A stretch of 64,000 nt of DNA, from contig CACHEF010000002.1 of the NCBI GenBank assembly GCA_902578775.1, positions 150,115 through 214,114 on the forward strand, written 5' to 3'. Both the position numbers and the translations under genes were made by a program. This DNA is from an uncultured Pelagibacteraceae bacterium. Lineage in GTDB: Bacteria; Pseudomonadota; Alphaproteobacteria; Pelagibacterales; Pelagibacteraceae. This document shows, piece by piece, positions 1-7,821 of this stretch (its first letter is position 1; every line of letters starts with the position of its first letter). The notes below the pieces were generated by a model. It did not search any database. It had not been told where the DNA came from and saw only the letters and a program-made list of their open reading frames with translations.

Positions 1-666
1 CACTTCTGGGTCAAGTTCATACCAATCTATGAAATTAAATTTTTTTGAAATACATTCTCTAGCAACACCTCCATCGCCCCCACCAATTATTGCACCTCTT
101 TCATTGTTTTTGTTTAATTTTAATCCAGCTCCAACAAAAGTTTCGCTATATAAATGCTCATCAGATGTAGCTACTTGTATCTCTCCATCAATAAATAAAG
201 ATTTTCCAAATTGCTCTAGCTCCAAAATTTCTATATGTTGTCCAACTTTAGATTTAAAATCTTCTAATACTTCATTTACAACATATGATTTTTGTAATCC
301 AGGTGAGCTATAAATATCATGATAAAGATATCTAGTATCTCTATTAAATTCCTTTTTAACAATTCTTTTATGTTCAAATTCTTTTTTAACAATATTAATT
401 GCGACAGATGGACTTATTTTACCGCAGGTAAAAAAATCAAAACTTATTATTCCTTTTTCTGGAAATGTATGAAAACTAATATGGCTTTCAGCTAATAAAG
501 CTAAAATAGTAAAACCCTGGGGTTCAAATTTGTATTTTGAGATATTTAAAATAGTTACATCTGCTGCTTTCGCAATTTTGTTAATAACTTTTTCGTAAAC
601 TGAAGGATCGTACTCTTTTGTAGTACCTATGATATCTAAAGTAATATGCTCACCAACTTTAATCAT
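1..666 (-). CDS. speDE: S-adenosylmethionine decarboxylase-spermidine synthase fusion (C-terminus cut by window edge)
   Basis: One uninterrupted frame starts with ATG at 666 and runs off the left edge, giving 222 visible residues. Residues 1 to about 115 are a bacterial-type AdoMet decarboxylase: the motif AESHISFHTFPE carries the E60-S61 site where these proenzymes self-cleave to form the pyruvoyl group, followed by FDFFTCG. Without a stop, residues from about 120 form a spermidine synthase (aminopropyltransferase) domain with the AdoMet-binding loop GGGDGGVARE near 195-204 and the acidic strand WYELDP at the edge. The fused enzyme would decarboxylate SAM and transfer aminopropyl to a diamine, releasing methylthioadenosine. 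It is the last visible gene of a minus-strand operon whose other genes consume MTA, one base after the aldolase gene. Such SpeD-SpeE fusions are known, including from Pelagibacter. The missing part is the rest of the SpeE domain. Confidence 0.95.
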   Translation of the reverse strand, partial: MIKVGEHITLDIIGTTKEYDPSVYEKVINKIAKAADVTILNISKYKFEPQGFTILALLAESHISFHTFPEKGIISFDFFTCGKISPSVAINIVKKEFEHKRIVKKEFNRDTRYLYHDIYSSPGLQKSYVVNEVLEDFKSKVGQHIEILELEQFGKSLFIDGEIQVATSDEHLYSETFVGAGLKLNKNNERGAIIGGGDGGVARECISKKFNFIDWYELDPEV

Positions 667-667
667 T

Positions 668-1321
668 TTAACCTTTTTTATAATTCTTAGCTTTAACTAA
701 AACTTTTTTCATTTCTTCTAATGAAAGAATCTTAGGCTGTCCTAACTTTAGAGCAATAGTGTATTGATGACAAATATTTTCTATCTCTTGTGCAAGTTCA
801 AATGCATCCTCTAAATTTTTTCCAAAAGCAACCTGACCGTGATTAGACATTAAACAAGCGCTTCTATTTTCTAAAGCTTTAATTACATTTTTAGATAACT
901 CTTCAGTTCCAAAAGTGGCGTATTCAGCACATTTGATGTCATCTCCTCCAGCGAGAGCAATCATGTAATGAAAAGGTGGTATTGATTTACCATGTGAAGA
1001 TACAGCTGCTGCGTGTGGAGAATGAGCATGAACAATTGCATGTGCCTCTTTTTTGTTAGTATAAATATCTCGATGAAATCTCCATTCAGATGATGGATTG
1101 TTAGTTGAGTCATTTTTTTCTTCTTCATTTAAACCCATAAAAACAATATCTTCAGGTTTTAATGTTTCGTATTTTTTTCCTGATGGAGTAATTAAGTAAC
1201 CTTCTATATTGTTTTCCTTTCCCCTCAAAGATATGTTGCCGGATCTTAATGGTGAAAGATTTGTAGAATTTAATTTTAATGAATATTCAATAATTTGATT
1301 TCTTTGATCTAAATTCTTCAT
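668..1321 (-). CDS. Class II aldolase, FucA-like; probable 5-(methylthio)ribulose-1-phosphate aldolase (Ald2-type)
   Basis: A 217-residue class II aldolase/adducin-family protein. From memory it aligns closely with L-fuculose-1-phosphate aldolase: PSSEWRFH carries E79, HAHSPHA carries H98 and H100, and SNHG carries H161. These match E. coli FucA E73, H92, H94 and H155 at a constant offset of six, so the catalytic acid/base and zinc ligands are all present. The MtnB dehydratase belongs to the same fold, but this sequence reads as aldolase. The start overlaps the mtnA stop in ATGA fashion (1318-1321), and speDE follows after one base. Placed between mtnA and the MTA-producing fusion, the likely substrate is 5-methylthioribulose-1-phosphate, cleaved to DHAP and methylthioacetaldehyde as in the DHAP shunt. 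That substrate is inference; MtnB activity or a fuculose substrate remain possible. Confidence 0.85.
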   Translation of the reverse strand: MKNLDQRNQIIEYSLKLNSTNLSPLRSGNISLRGKENNIEGYLITPSGKKYETLKPEDIVFMGLNEEEKNDSTNNPSSEWRFHRDIYTNKKEAHAIVHAHSPHAAAVSSHGKSIPPFHYMIALAGGDDIKCAEYATFGTEELSKNVIKALENRSACLMSNHGQVAFGKNLEDAFELAQEIENICHQYTIALKLGQPKILSLEEMKKVLVKAKNYKKG

Positions 1322-2388
1322 TTAAATAATTCTTTAAGTCCTTTTTCTGAAGCCTCACATACACCTTTTTCGGTAATTAATCCTGTAACATATTTTGCTG
1401 GTGTTACATCAAAAGCTAAATTCATAGCTTTACTTTTTTTTGGATAAATTTGTATTTTCTTTATATCTCCTTTTTCATCTAAACCTTCAACATGAGATAA
1501 TTCATCTGAATTTCTCTCTTCTATTGGAATATCTTTATGATCTTTTATATTCCAGTCAATTGTTGAACTTGGAAGTGCAACATAAAAAGGAATCTTATTA
1601 TCATAAGCTGCTAGTGCTTTAAGATAAGTTCCAACTTTATTGCAGACATCTCCATTGCCTAGAGTTCTGTCTGTTCCAACAATACACATATCAACTTCAC
1701 CTCTTTGCATTAAAATGCCACCTGTATTATCAGCGATGATAGTGTTTTTTATTCCCTCTTCATTCAACTCATAAGAAGTAAGATTTGCCCCTTGATTTCT
1801 TGGTCTAGTTTCATCAGCCCAAACATGAACAGGAATTCCTTTTTTGTGCGCATGATAAATTGGAGAAGTTGCGGTACCCCAATTTATTGTTGCAAGCCAA
1901 CCTGCATTACAATGAGTAAGAATATTAACTGTATCTTTTTTTTTATTATAGATTTCCTCTATGATTTTTGCCCCATTTAGTCCTATATTTTCACAAAATT
2001 TTATATCTTCTTCACATATATCTTTTGCCTCATTAAGAGCTATTTCTAAAATTTTATCACTATTAACTCCTGATAATTTTTTCATCATTCTATCCACGGC
2101 CCACTTAAGATTTATTGCTGTTGGTCTTGAACTAACTAAATCTTCTACAGATTTCTTCAAAAATGATTGATCATTATTTTCAATTATAGCTAAAACTATT
2201 CCATAAGCTGCTGTAGCTCCTATTAGAGGTGCACCTCTTACTTCCATTGTTTTAATTGCATTTACTGTGTCCTTAAAAGTTTTAAGATCTTTTATTATAA
2301 ATTGGTGAGGAAGTTTTGTCTGATCAATAATTTTAACAAGATTATTTTCAAACCAAATAGTACGATATTCTTTTCCTTCAATTTTCAT
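1318..2388 (-). CDS. mtnA: Methylthioribose-1-phosphate isomerase
   Basis: A 356-residue MtnA/eIF2B-alpha-family protein that would convert 5-methylthioribose-1-phosphate to 5-methylthioribulose-1-phosphate in the cytoplasm. The two catalytic residues sit exactly at the numbering I recall for Bacillus subtilis MtnA: C160 in THCNAGWLAT and D240 in VGTDRTLGNGD. The N-terminal motif VRGAPLIG and the segment ADETRPRNQG are also characteristic, and the length is normal. It overlaps the upstream hydrolase gene by four bases (ATGA at 2385-2388) and the downstream aldolase by four bases (1318-1321), so the genes are translationally coupled. It takes the product of the MtnP encoded two genes upstream. 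Identity is very secure; confusion with an eIF2B-like ribose-1,5-bisphosphate isomerase is unlikely because of the MTA context. Confidence 0.96.
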   Translation of the reverse strand: MKIEGKEYRTIWFENNLVKIIDQTKLPHQFIIKDLKTFKDTVNAIKTMEVRGAPLIGATAAYGIVLAIIENNDQSFLKKSVEDLVSSRPTAINLKWAVDRMMKKLSGVNSDKILEIALNEAKDICEEDIKFCENIGLNGAKIIEEIYNKKKDTVNILTHCNAGWLATINWGTATSPIYHAHKKGIPVHVWADETRPRNQGANLTSYELNEEGIKNTIIADNTGGILMQRGEVDMCIVGTDRTLGNGDVCNKVGTYLKALAAYDNKIPFYVALPSSTIDWNIKDHKDIPIEERNSDELSHVEGLDEKGDIKKIQIYPKKSKAMNLAFDVTPAKYVTGLITEKGVCEASEKGLKELFK

Positions 2389-3317
2389 TTTAATCTTGAG
2401 GCAATAAAACTAAGAATTTCTGGATTATAGTATTGAAAACAAAGTCCTTGGTTCATTTCATGACCCGAATTTTTTCGAGCTGAAACATTTTCTTGCCAAT
2501 TGTCTCCTTTTACAACACAAGATTTTCCGTTAATTTCATAATCTTCAGAAATAACAATTCTCTTAACTCCTGGAACTTCTTCTAACCAATCAGATAACAG
2601 TCCCTCAAATTTATCCTTAGGGTGAGTAAAAGCTAAAACAGGAACATTATTAGATTGTTTAATATTATTAATTTGTCTTACTCGTAATTCAGCAGGTCCT
2701 GGATATTTTTTAGCAAATTTTTTTAATGCCTCTTCAGGGCCTACTTTTTTTACTTTGTAACTTGAGGAAAGCTTTCCAAAACAAGCTTGCATATATGATA
2801 TGCCCCCACCTACTTTTTCAGGGTGATCTGATAACAACATTAGGGTTAATAGACCCCCGCATGAATGACCTGATATAATAATTTGTTTTCTTGGAACTCC
2901 TATACTTATAAATTTTTCAACTAATTCTAAATTTTTTTCAACTCTTTTATCTAACTTGTGTTTACCTACATAAGGAGTTTTGGACTTCCACCAGTGTTTT
3001 TTTAATGACATATCACCTGCAAAATTATTTGAGCAGAAATTATAAACCATAATTTTTTTACCATTAATTTCCTTATCAACTAATGAAGCTTGATTTCTTA
3101 TTTGATTTACCCAAATACATTCACTCTTGTGAGCTTTATCATTTGAATTTTGACCATGATTGTAAATTATTATAATTTTATTTTTAGGGTCATCAATATT
3201 CATACCTTCTTTTACCGAAGCTGATTTAGTAACAAAACCACTTTTTAAAATTTTTCCATTTGCATAGACTGTATTTGCAGCTACTAACAATATTAGAATT
3301 AATAATAGTTTTTTCAT
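2385..3317 (-). CDS. Exported alpha/beta hydrolase embedded in the MTA salvage operon
   Basis: A protein of 310 residues from ATG at 3317. A longer frame upstream exists, but this start gives an ATGA overlap with the mtnP stop (3314-3317) and places a clear signal peptide at the N-terminus (two lysines, a run of Leu/Ile, then an ANTVYANG cleavage-like region). The mature part contains YNHGQNS and the nucleophile elbow GHSCGG, typical of serine hydrolases, with a plausible late histidine in NSGHEMNQG. Several cysteines in the mature part could form disulfides in the periplasm. It is translationally coupled to mtnP before it and mtnA after it. I do not recognise a specific family or substrate, and no step of MTA salvage needs a secreted hydrolase, so its place in this operon is unexplained. 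Confidence 0.85.
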   Translation of the reverse strand: MKKLLLILILLVAANTVYANGKILKSGFVTKSASVKEGMNIDDPKNKIIIIYNHGQNSNDKAHKSECIWVNQIRNQASLVDKEINGKKIMVYNFCSNNFAGDMSLKKHWWKSKTPYVGKHKLDKRVEKNLELVEKFISIGVPRKQIIISGHSCGGLLTLMLLSDHPEKVGGGISYMQACFGKLSSSYKVKKVGPEEALKKFAKKYPGPAELRVRQINNIKQSNNVPVLAFTHPKDKFEGLLSDWLEEVPGVKRIVISEDYEINGKSCVVKGDNWQENVSARKNSGHEMNQGLCFQYYNPEILSFIASRLK

Positions 3318-4186
3318 TTTTTTAAAACCCTTCCTGCAACCGTATTTAATTTTTCTATAGTTTTTTTTGTTCTTTTTTCTGGAGCAGTTATAATTGCAAC
3401 ATCCAAACAATTATTTGTAGGATCATTTGGATCAATATAATTTTCAAAAATTTCAATTAAATTTTTAATCATATTTTTTGCTTTAGCAGCATTGCCTAAT
3501 AAAACTTTTACAACTTTTTGAACATCAACATTTTCGTGATCAGGATGCCAACAATCATAATCAGTAACCATAGAAACAGATGCATATCTAATTTCTGCCT
3601 CTCTAGCTAATTTTGCTTCAGGCATGTTGGTCATTCCAATAACATCTGCTTTCCAAGATCTATATAAATTTGATTCTGCCAAGGTTGAAAACTGAGGCCC
3701 TTCCATAACAACGTAAGTACCATTCCTTTGATAATCAATTTTTTCTTTTTTAATTGCTTCTTCACATGCGTTCATTAAAGCATTAGATGTTGGATGAGCC
3801 ATTGACACGTGAGCTACAATTTCATCATCAAAAAAAGTTTTTTCTCTAGCAAAAGTTCTATCTATGAATTGATCAACTATTACAAATTTTCCTGGTTGCA
3901 AATCTTCTGTTAGAGAACCTACGGCAGAAACTGATACTATATCTGTAACACCCAACTGTTTGAGAGCATCAATATTGGCTCTAAAGTTTATTTTCGATGG
4001 AGAAATAAAATGACCTCTCCCATGTCTTGGCAAGAAATAAACCTCTTTATTTTTATAATTAGTTTTTAAAATTTGATCAGAAGGTTTACCCCAAGGAGTA
4101 TTTAAATCCAATAATTCTCTATTTTTAAACTCTTCAACATCATAAAGACCACTACCACCTATGATTGCTAATTTATTTATTGTCAT
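3314..4186 (-). CDS. mtnP: S-methyl-5'-thioadenosine phosphorylase
   Basis: A 290-residue member of the PNP/MTAP family that would split MTA with phosphate into adenine and 5-methylthioribose-1-phosphate. Family motifs are IGGSGLYDVE at the N-terminus, NTPWGKPSDQ, PRHGRGHFISPS for phosphate binding, VMEGPQFST and IGMTNMPEAKLAREAEI around the nucleoside pocket, and TDYDCWHP. The TPWGxPSD form and the MTA operon favour MTA over inosine or guanosine. It is the first gene of the minus-strand operon and is divergent from apt, whose product would salvage the released adenine; 41 bases separate the two starts. Its stop overlaps the start of the hydrolase gene (ATGA). Confidence 0.95.
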   Translation of the reverse strand: MTINKLAIIGGSGLYDVEEFKNRELLDLNTPWGKPSDQILKTNYKNKEVYFLPRHGRGHFISPSKINFRANIDALKQLGVTDIVSVSAVGSLTEDLQPGKFVIVDQFIDRTFAREKTFFDDEIVAHVSMAHPTSNALMNACEEAIKKEKIDYQRNGTYVVMEGPQFSTLAESNLYRSWKADVIGMTNMPEAKLAREAEIRYASVSMVTDYDCWHPDHENVDVQKVVKVLLGNAAKAKNMIKNLIEIFENYIDPNDPTNNCLDVAIITAPEKRTKKTIEKLNTVAGRVLKK

Positions 4187-4227
4187 GTCTCAAAATTAAT
4201 TTATTTATGTTTTTATATTTAAGTATT
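4187..4227. promoter_or_regulatory. Divergent mtnP / apt intergenic region
   Basis: These 41 bases separate the divergent start codons of mtnP and apt and must carry the 5' signals of both. They are almost entirely A/T, including the stretch ttttatattt at 4211-4220, which could hold -10-like elements in either direction. No clear Shine-Dalgarno sequence precedes the apt ATG. No operator repeat or riboswitch-like structure can be made out. Confidence 0.45.
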
Positions 4228-4755
4228 ATGAATTTAAAAGACTTTATCAGATCTATTCCTGATTATCCAAAAAAAGGTATATTATTTAGGGATATAACAA
4301 CACTTATAAAAAATGAAAAAGCTTTTGAGGATTGTATTAACCAAATAGTTGAGAGGTCTAAGAATTATAAAATAGACAAAATTGCTGCTATAGAATCTAG
4401 AGGTTTCGTATTTGCTTCAGCAGTTTCATACTTATTAAAAAAACCTTTTGTGATGTTGCGTAAAAAAAATAAGTTACCCGCAGATGTTTATTCAGTTGAT
4501 TTTGAACTTGAATATGGAACTGCAACAATAGAAGTTCATAAAGACTCCATTCAAACAAATGATAATGTTTTAGTTGTCGATGATCTTATTGCTACAGGAG
4601 GTACCGCACAGGCTGCAGCTAAATTAATTGAAATCTCAGGTGGTAAAGTTTCCTGTTTTATATTTGTTATCAATCTTTTTGATTTAAATGGATGTGAAAA
4701 TTTAATTAAAAAAGGTTATAAAGTTGAAAATTTAATAGAATTTCCAGGACACTAA
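4228..4755 (+). CDS. apt: Adenine phosphoribosyltransferase
   Basis: A 175-residue type I phosphoribosyltransferase that makes AMP from adenine and PRPP. I place the start at ATG 4228 (MNLKDFIRSIPDYPKKG), where Apt proteins normally begin; the frame is open upstream but that part is hydrophobic noise overlapping the mtnP start. Motifs are FRDITTL, the ESRGF segment, and the PRPP loop VLVVDDLIATGGTA. It diverges from mtnP, whose reaction releases adenine, so the two together complete purine recovery from MTA. The dTDP-sugar genes begin 8 bases downstream on the same strand, probably by read-through rather than shared function. Confidence 0.94.
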   Translation: MNLKDFIRSIPDYPKKGILFRDITTLIKNEKAFEDCINQIVERSKNYKIDKIAAIESRGFVFASAVSYLLKKPFVMLRKKNKLPADVYSVDFELEYGTATIEVHKDSIQTNDNVLVVDDLIATGGTAQAAAKLIEISGGKVSCFIFVINLFDLNGCENLIKKGYKVENLIEFPGH

Positions 4756-4763
4756 AATTTGAA

Positions 4764-5777
4764 ATGAAAAAAATTATTGTTACAGGCGGACTAGGCTTTA
4801 TAGGAAGTAACTTGATAGAATTGTTAATTAATAAAAATTATTATGTTATTAATGTTGATAAAGTAACTTATTCTTCAAATTTTTATAATACTCGAGAATT
4901 TAAAAAATCAAAAAAATATAAATTTGTAAAGTGTGATATAAAAGACAAAAAAATAAGAAAAATATTATATCAACATAAACCTGTAGCAATATTTAATCTT
5001 GCCGCTGAAACTCATGTTGATAGATCAATAGACAGTCCTAAAAATTTTATTCAAAGTAACATAGTTGGAATTTTTAATCTTTTAGAGTGTTTTAGAGAAT
5101 ATACAAAAAAATATAATTCAAAATTGATTCATATCTCTACTGATGAAGTTTACGGTGATATTTTATCTGGAAGATCATCAGAAAATTATCCTTACAAACC
5201 AAGTTCACCCTATGCTGCAAGTAAAGCTGCGTCTGATCATTTGGTTTATTCATATGTTAGAACATTCAAAATTCCTGCAATCGTTACAAATTGCTCAAAT
5301 AATTATGGTCCTAAACAACATCCAGAAAAATTAATACCAAAACTTATCTACAATATTTTAAATAATAAGCCATTACCGATTTATGGAAAAGGAACAAATT
5401 CAAGAGAATGGATTTACGTAAAAGATCACTGTGAAGCTTTACTTAAAGTATTTTATAAGGGTAAAATTGGAGAGTTTTATAATATAGGCTCAAACAAAAA
5501 TTTAAATAATTTACAAGTTTCAAAAGAATTAATAAAAATTTCAAAATCTGTAATTAAAATTGGAAAAAAAGTAAAAATTTTATTTGTAAAAGATAGACCA
5601 GGTCACGATATTAGATATGCTTTAAATAGTAATAAAATAAAGAGTAAACTTAACTGGAAACCAAGAACAAATTTTAGACAAGGTATTAAATTAACTTTTA
5701 ATTGGTATTTAAAAAACAAAAATTATTACAAATCATTAGCTAAAAAAGATATTATAAAAAGACTAGGCACTAAATGA
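4764..5777 (+). CDS. rfbB: dTDP-glucose 4,6-dehydratase
   Basis: A 337-residue extended SDR enzyme converting dTDP-glucose to dTDP-4-keto-6-deoxyglucose. The NAD-binding motif TGGLGFIGSN is at residues 7-16, AETHVDRSID at about 81-90 is diagnostic of RmlB, STDEVYG at 125-131 supplies the catalytic Thr-Asp-Glu, and Y150/K154 form YxxxK in SPYAASK. Length is normal. It begins 8 bases after apt and its stop overlaps the rfbA start (5774-5777). The product feeds the reductase two genes downstream, but no 3,5-epimerase (rmlC) is present in the window. Confidence 0.94.
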   Translation: MKKIIVTGGLGFIGSNLIELLINKNYYVINVDKVTYSSNFYNTREFKKSKKYKFVKCDIKDKKIRKILYQHKPVAIFNLAAETHVDRSIDSPKNFIQSNIVGIFNLLECFREYTKKYNSKLIHISTDEVYGDILSGRSSENYPYKPSSPYAASKAASDHLVYSYVRTFKIPAIVTNCSNNYGPKQHPEKLIPKLIYNILNNKPLPIYGKGTNSREWIYVKDHCEALLKVFYKGKIGEFYNIGSNKNLNNLQVSKELIKISKSVIKIGKKVKILFVKDRPGHDIRYALNSNKIKSKLNWKPRTNFRQGIKLTFNWYLKNKNYYKSLAKKDIIKRLGTK

Positions 5778-6652
5778 TAAAAAAAGGAATTATATTAGCT
5801 GGAGGTCAAGGAACAAGAATGAGCCCCCTAACCAAAGCTGTAAATAAACAATTACTTCCTGTTTATGATAAACCATTAATTTTTTATCCATTATCAATAT
5901 TAATGTTAGCTAAAATTAGAGATATTTTAATTATCGTAAACAAAGGTCAATTAGACCAATATAAAAAAATTTTACCAAATGGGAATAATTTAGGAATTAA
6001 GATCACTTATAAAGAACAAGATAAACCAAGAGGATTGCCAGATGCTTTTATCTTAGGGGAGAAGTTTATAGGAAAAAGTAATGTTGCCATGATTCTCGGT
6101 GATAATTTTTTCTACGGTCAAAATCTATCTAGCAAGCTCATGCAGAATACAAAGCTTAAGAATGGTGCAAAAATTGTGCTACACAAAGTACAAAAACCTG
6201 AAGCATTTGGTGTTGCTAAGATAAAATCTAATAATAAAATTATATCAATAAAAGAAAAACCAAAAAAATTTTTTTCAGATCTTGCTATTACTGGGTTATA
6301 TTTTTTTGATAATAAAGTTGTCAATTATGCAAAAAGATTAAAACCGTCTAAAAGAAATGAATTAGAAATAGTTGACTTATTAAACATTTATAGAAAAAAA
6401 AATAAATTGACTGCTGACTTAATTGGAAGAGGTGGCGCGTGGTTAGATACTGGATCGATAGAAGATTTTTACAAAACATCAGCATTTGTATCTGCAATTG
6501 AAAATAGACAAGGTTTAAAAATTGCTTGCTTAGAAGAGATTGCTTTTAATTCTGGATGGATAAATAAAAAACAAATAAATAATGCTGTTAATTTTTATGG
6601 TAATTGTGATTACTCAAAATATTTAAAAAGGCTTCTCAAAATTCATAAGTAG
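5774..6652 (+). CDS. rfbA: Glucose-1-phosphate thymidylyltransferase
   Basis: A 292-residue nucleotidyltransferase that forms dTDP-glucose from dTTP and glucose-1-phosphate. The signature GGQGTRMSPLTKAVNKQLL near the N-terminus, YDKPLIFYPLS, ILGDNFFYG and GRGGAWLDTG match RmlA along the full length. It overlaps rfbB by four bases and is followed 12 bases later by the RmlD-like reductase, so the three form one transcription unit for a 6-deoxyhexose nucleotide. Confidence 0.95.
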   Translation: MIKKGIILAGGQGTRMSPLTKAVNKQLLPVYDKPLIFYPLSILMLAKIRDILIIVNKGQLDQYKKILPNGNNLGIKITYKEQDKPRGLPDAFILGEKFIGKSNVAMILGDNFFYGQNLSSKLMQNTKLKNGAKIVLHKVQKPEAFGVAKIKSNNKIISIKEKPKKFFSDLAITGLYFFDNKVVNYAKRLKPSKRNELEIVDLLNIYRKKNKLTADLIGRGGAWLDTGSIEDFYKTSAFVSAIENRQGLKIACLEEIAFNSGWINKKQINNAVNFYGNCDYSKYLKRLLKIHK

Positions 6653-6664
6653 ATTTAGATTTAA

Positions 6665-7372
6665 ATGAATAAAAAAAAAATTCTTGTAACGGGTGGTGAT
6701 GGCAGATTTTCAAAGGTTTTAAAAGAAAAAAATAAAAATCTAAATCTTTTTTTTGCATCAAAAAAAGAATGTAACATTCTTAGTGAATTATCGATTACAA
6801 AGATTATAAAAAAAGTTAAACCAAGTATTATTTTACATACAGCTGGTCTATCAAGGCCAATGAACATTCATGAAACTAACATAGAAAGAAGTATAGATCT
6901 AAATATTATCGGAACCGCTAACTTAGTAAAAATTTGTAAAAGATATAATATCAAGTTAATTTATTTTTCCACAAGTTATGTCTATGAAGGTGTAAGAGGA
7001 AACTATAAAGAGTCAGACCCAGTAAAACCCTTCAATAATTACGGGATTTCTAAATTAGGAGGTGAATGTTCAGTTCTTATGTATAAAAATTCATTAATTC
7101 TCAGAATAACAATGACTGAAAAACCATTTATGTTCAAAAAGGCTTACGGTAATCTAATTGCAAACTATATGTATCACGAGGATTTAGTAAAAATTTTACC
7201 AAAGATAATCAATAAAAAAGGAATATTAAATATAGGTGGTAAAACTCAATCAATATATAGTTTTGCAAGATCAAAAAATCTAAAAGTTAAAAAGGTTAAA
7301 TTAATTAAAACAGAAAAAATGCCACTTAATCAAGGTATGAATATTAAAAAACTCACAAAAATTATTAGATAA
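6665..7372 (+). CDS. RmlD-like dTDP-4-keto-sugar reductase (short SDR)
   Basis: A 235-residue NAD(P)-dependent SDR. It has VTGGDGRFSK in place of the usual GxxGxxG loop, HTAGLSRP, the serine motif FSTSYVYEG and the YxxxK pair in NYGISKLGGE. The layout is that of dTDP-4-dehydrorhamnose reductase, but it is about 50 residues shorter than typical RmlD, with most of the loss after the catalytic lysine where the substrate lobe lies. The frame is intact. Coming after rfbB and rfbA it probably reduces dTDP-4-keto-6-deoxyglucose directly, because RmlC is not encoded nearby; the product would then not be L-rhamnose. The exact sugar is unknown. Confidence 0.8.
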   Translation: MNKKKILVTGGDGRFSKVLKEKNKNLNLFFASKKECNILSELSITKIIKKVKPSIILHTAGLSRPMNIHETNIERSIDLNIIGTANLVKICKRYNIKLIYFSTSYVYEGVRGNYKESDPVKPFNNYGISKLGGECSVLMYKNSLILRITMTEKPFMFKKAYGNLIANYMYHEDLVKILPKIINKKGILNIGGKTQSIYSFARSKNLKVKKVKLIKTEKMPLNQGMNIKKLTKIIR

Positions 7373-7375
7373 TTA

Positions 7376-7452
7376 TGGTAGCGGGAAGTGGGATCGAACC
7401 ACTGACCTCAGGCTTATGAGTCCTGCGCTCTAACCAACTGAGCTACCCCGCC
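7376..7452 (-). tRNA. tRNA-Met (anticodon CAT), elongator type
   Basis: Reverse-complement cloverleaf of 77 nt: acceptor GGCGGGG pairing with TCCCGCT (G1-U72 and G7-U66 wobbles), D-arm GCTC/GAGC, anticodon stem CAGGA with loop CTCATAA, variable AGGTC, T-arm AGTGG/CCACT with TTCGATC, and an encoded 3' ACCA. The base pair next to the anticodon loop (A31/G39) is a mismatch. It lacks the three G-C pairs of initiator tRNA. A CAT anticodon can also belong to lysidine-modified tRNA-Ile2, which I cannot exclude by eye. It lies convergent to and 3 bases from the reductase gene. Confidence 0.93.
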
Positions 7453-7574
7453 ATTATGTTTAAATTTTATACTACTTATTATTTTTCTTTCAAACAAGAT
7501 ATTTAGAAATTAAGTTTAATAGTATTTTCTATGAGTTTTAAACACTGTTAATTGATTAAATATAAAAAAAATCT

Positions 7575-7781
7575 TTAAAATATTATTACACCAAACAACA
7601 GAGCGCCTGTTGATATTGCTACTGTGAACAATAATTTTTTTCTACTCTCTATTTTTTGATCCATTCTAACTCTATTCAACAATACGTTAATATTAGTTGA
7701 TTTCTTTTCATATAAACTTTCATCATTTAAAGTATATTTTTGGACCATTTTGTCTCTTATTGATGAAAACACATTTTTCAT
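7575..7781 (-). CDS. Small one-pass membrane protein, tandem relative of the next gene
   Basis: A 68-residue protein with no recognised family. The N-terminal 48 residues are polar and charged; a single hydrophobic segment (about 50-68) ends the protein, giving a tail-anchored layout. Residues 29-36 read TNINVLLN and are followed by RVRMDQKIESRKK. The neighbour at 7822-8052 has the same arrangement, DINVLKARAK, then a charged stretch, then a C-terminal hydrophobic segment. The two genes are co-directional with 40 bases between them. Function unknown. The shared motif argues that both are real despite their size. Confidence 0.65.
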   Translation of the reverse strand: MKNVFSSIRDKMVQKYTLNDESLYEKKSTNINVLLNRVRMDQKIESRKKLLFTVAISTGALLFGVIIF

Positions 7782-7821
7782 AATTATTATTTAACCACCA
7801 ATGTTAGAGATTTACAAACAA

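Noticed and set aside
3318..3410. Upstream in-frame extension of the exported hydrolase gene
   Set aside because: It would place a Cys/Lys-rich stretch before a good signal peptide and lies wholly inside mtnP; the ATGA overlap start is better.
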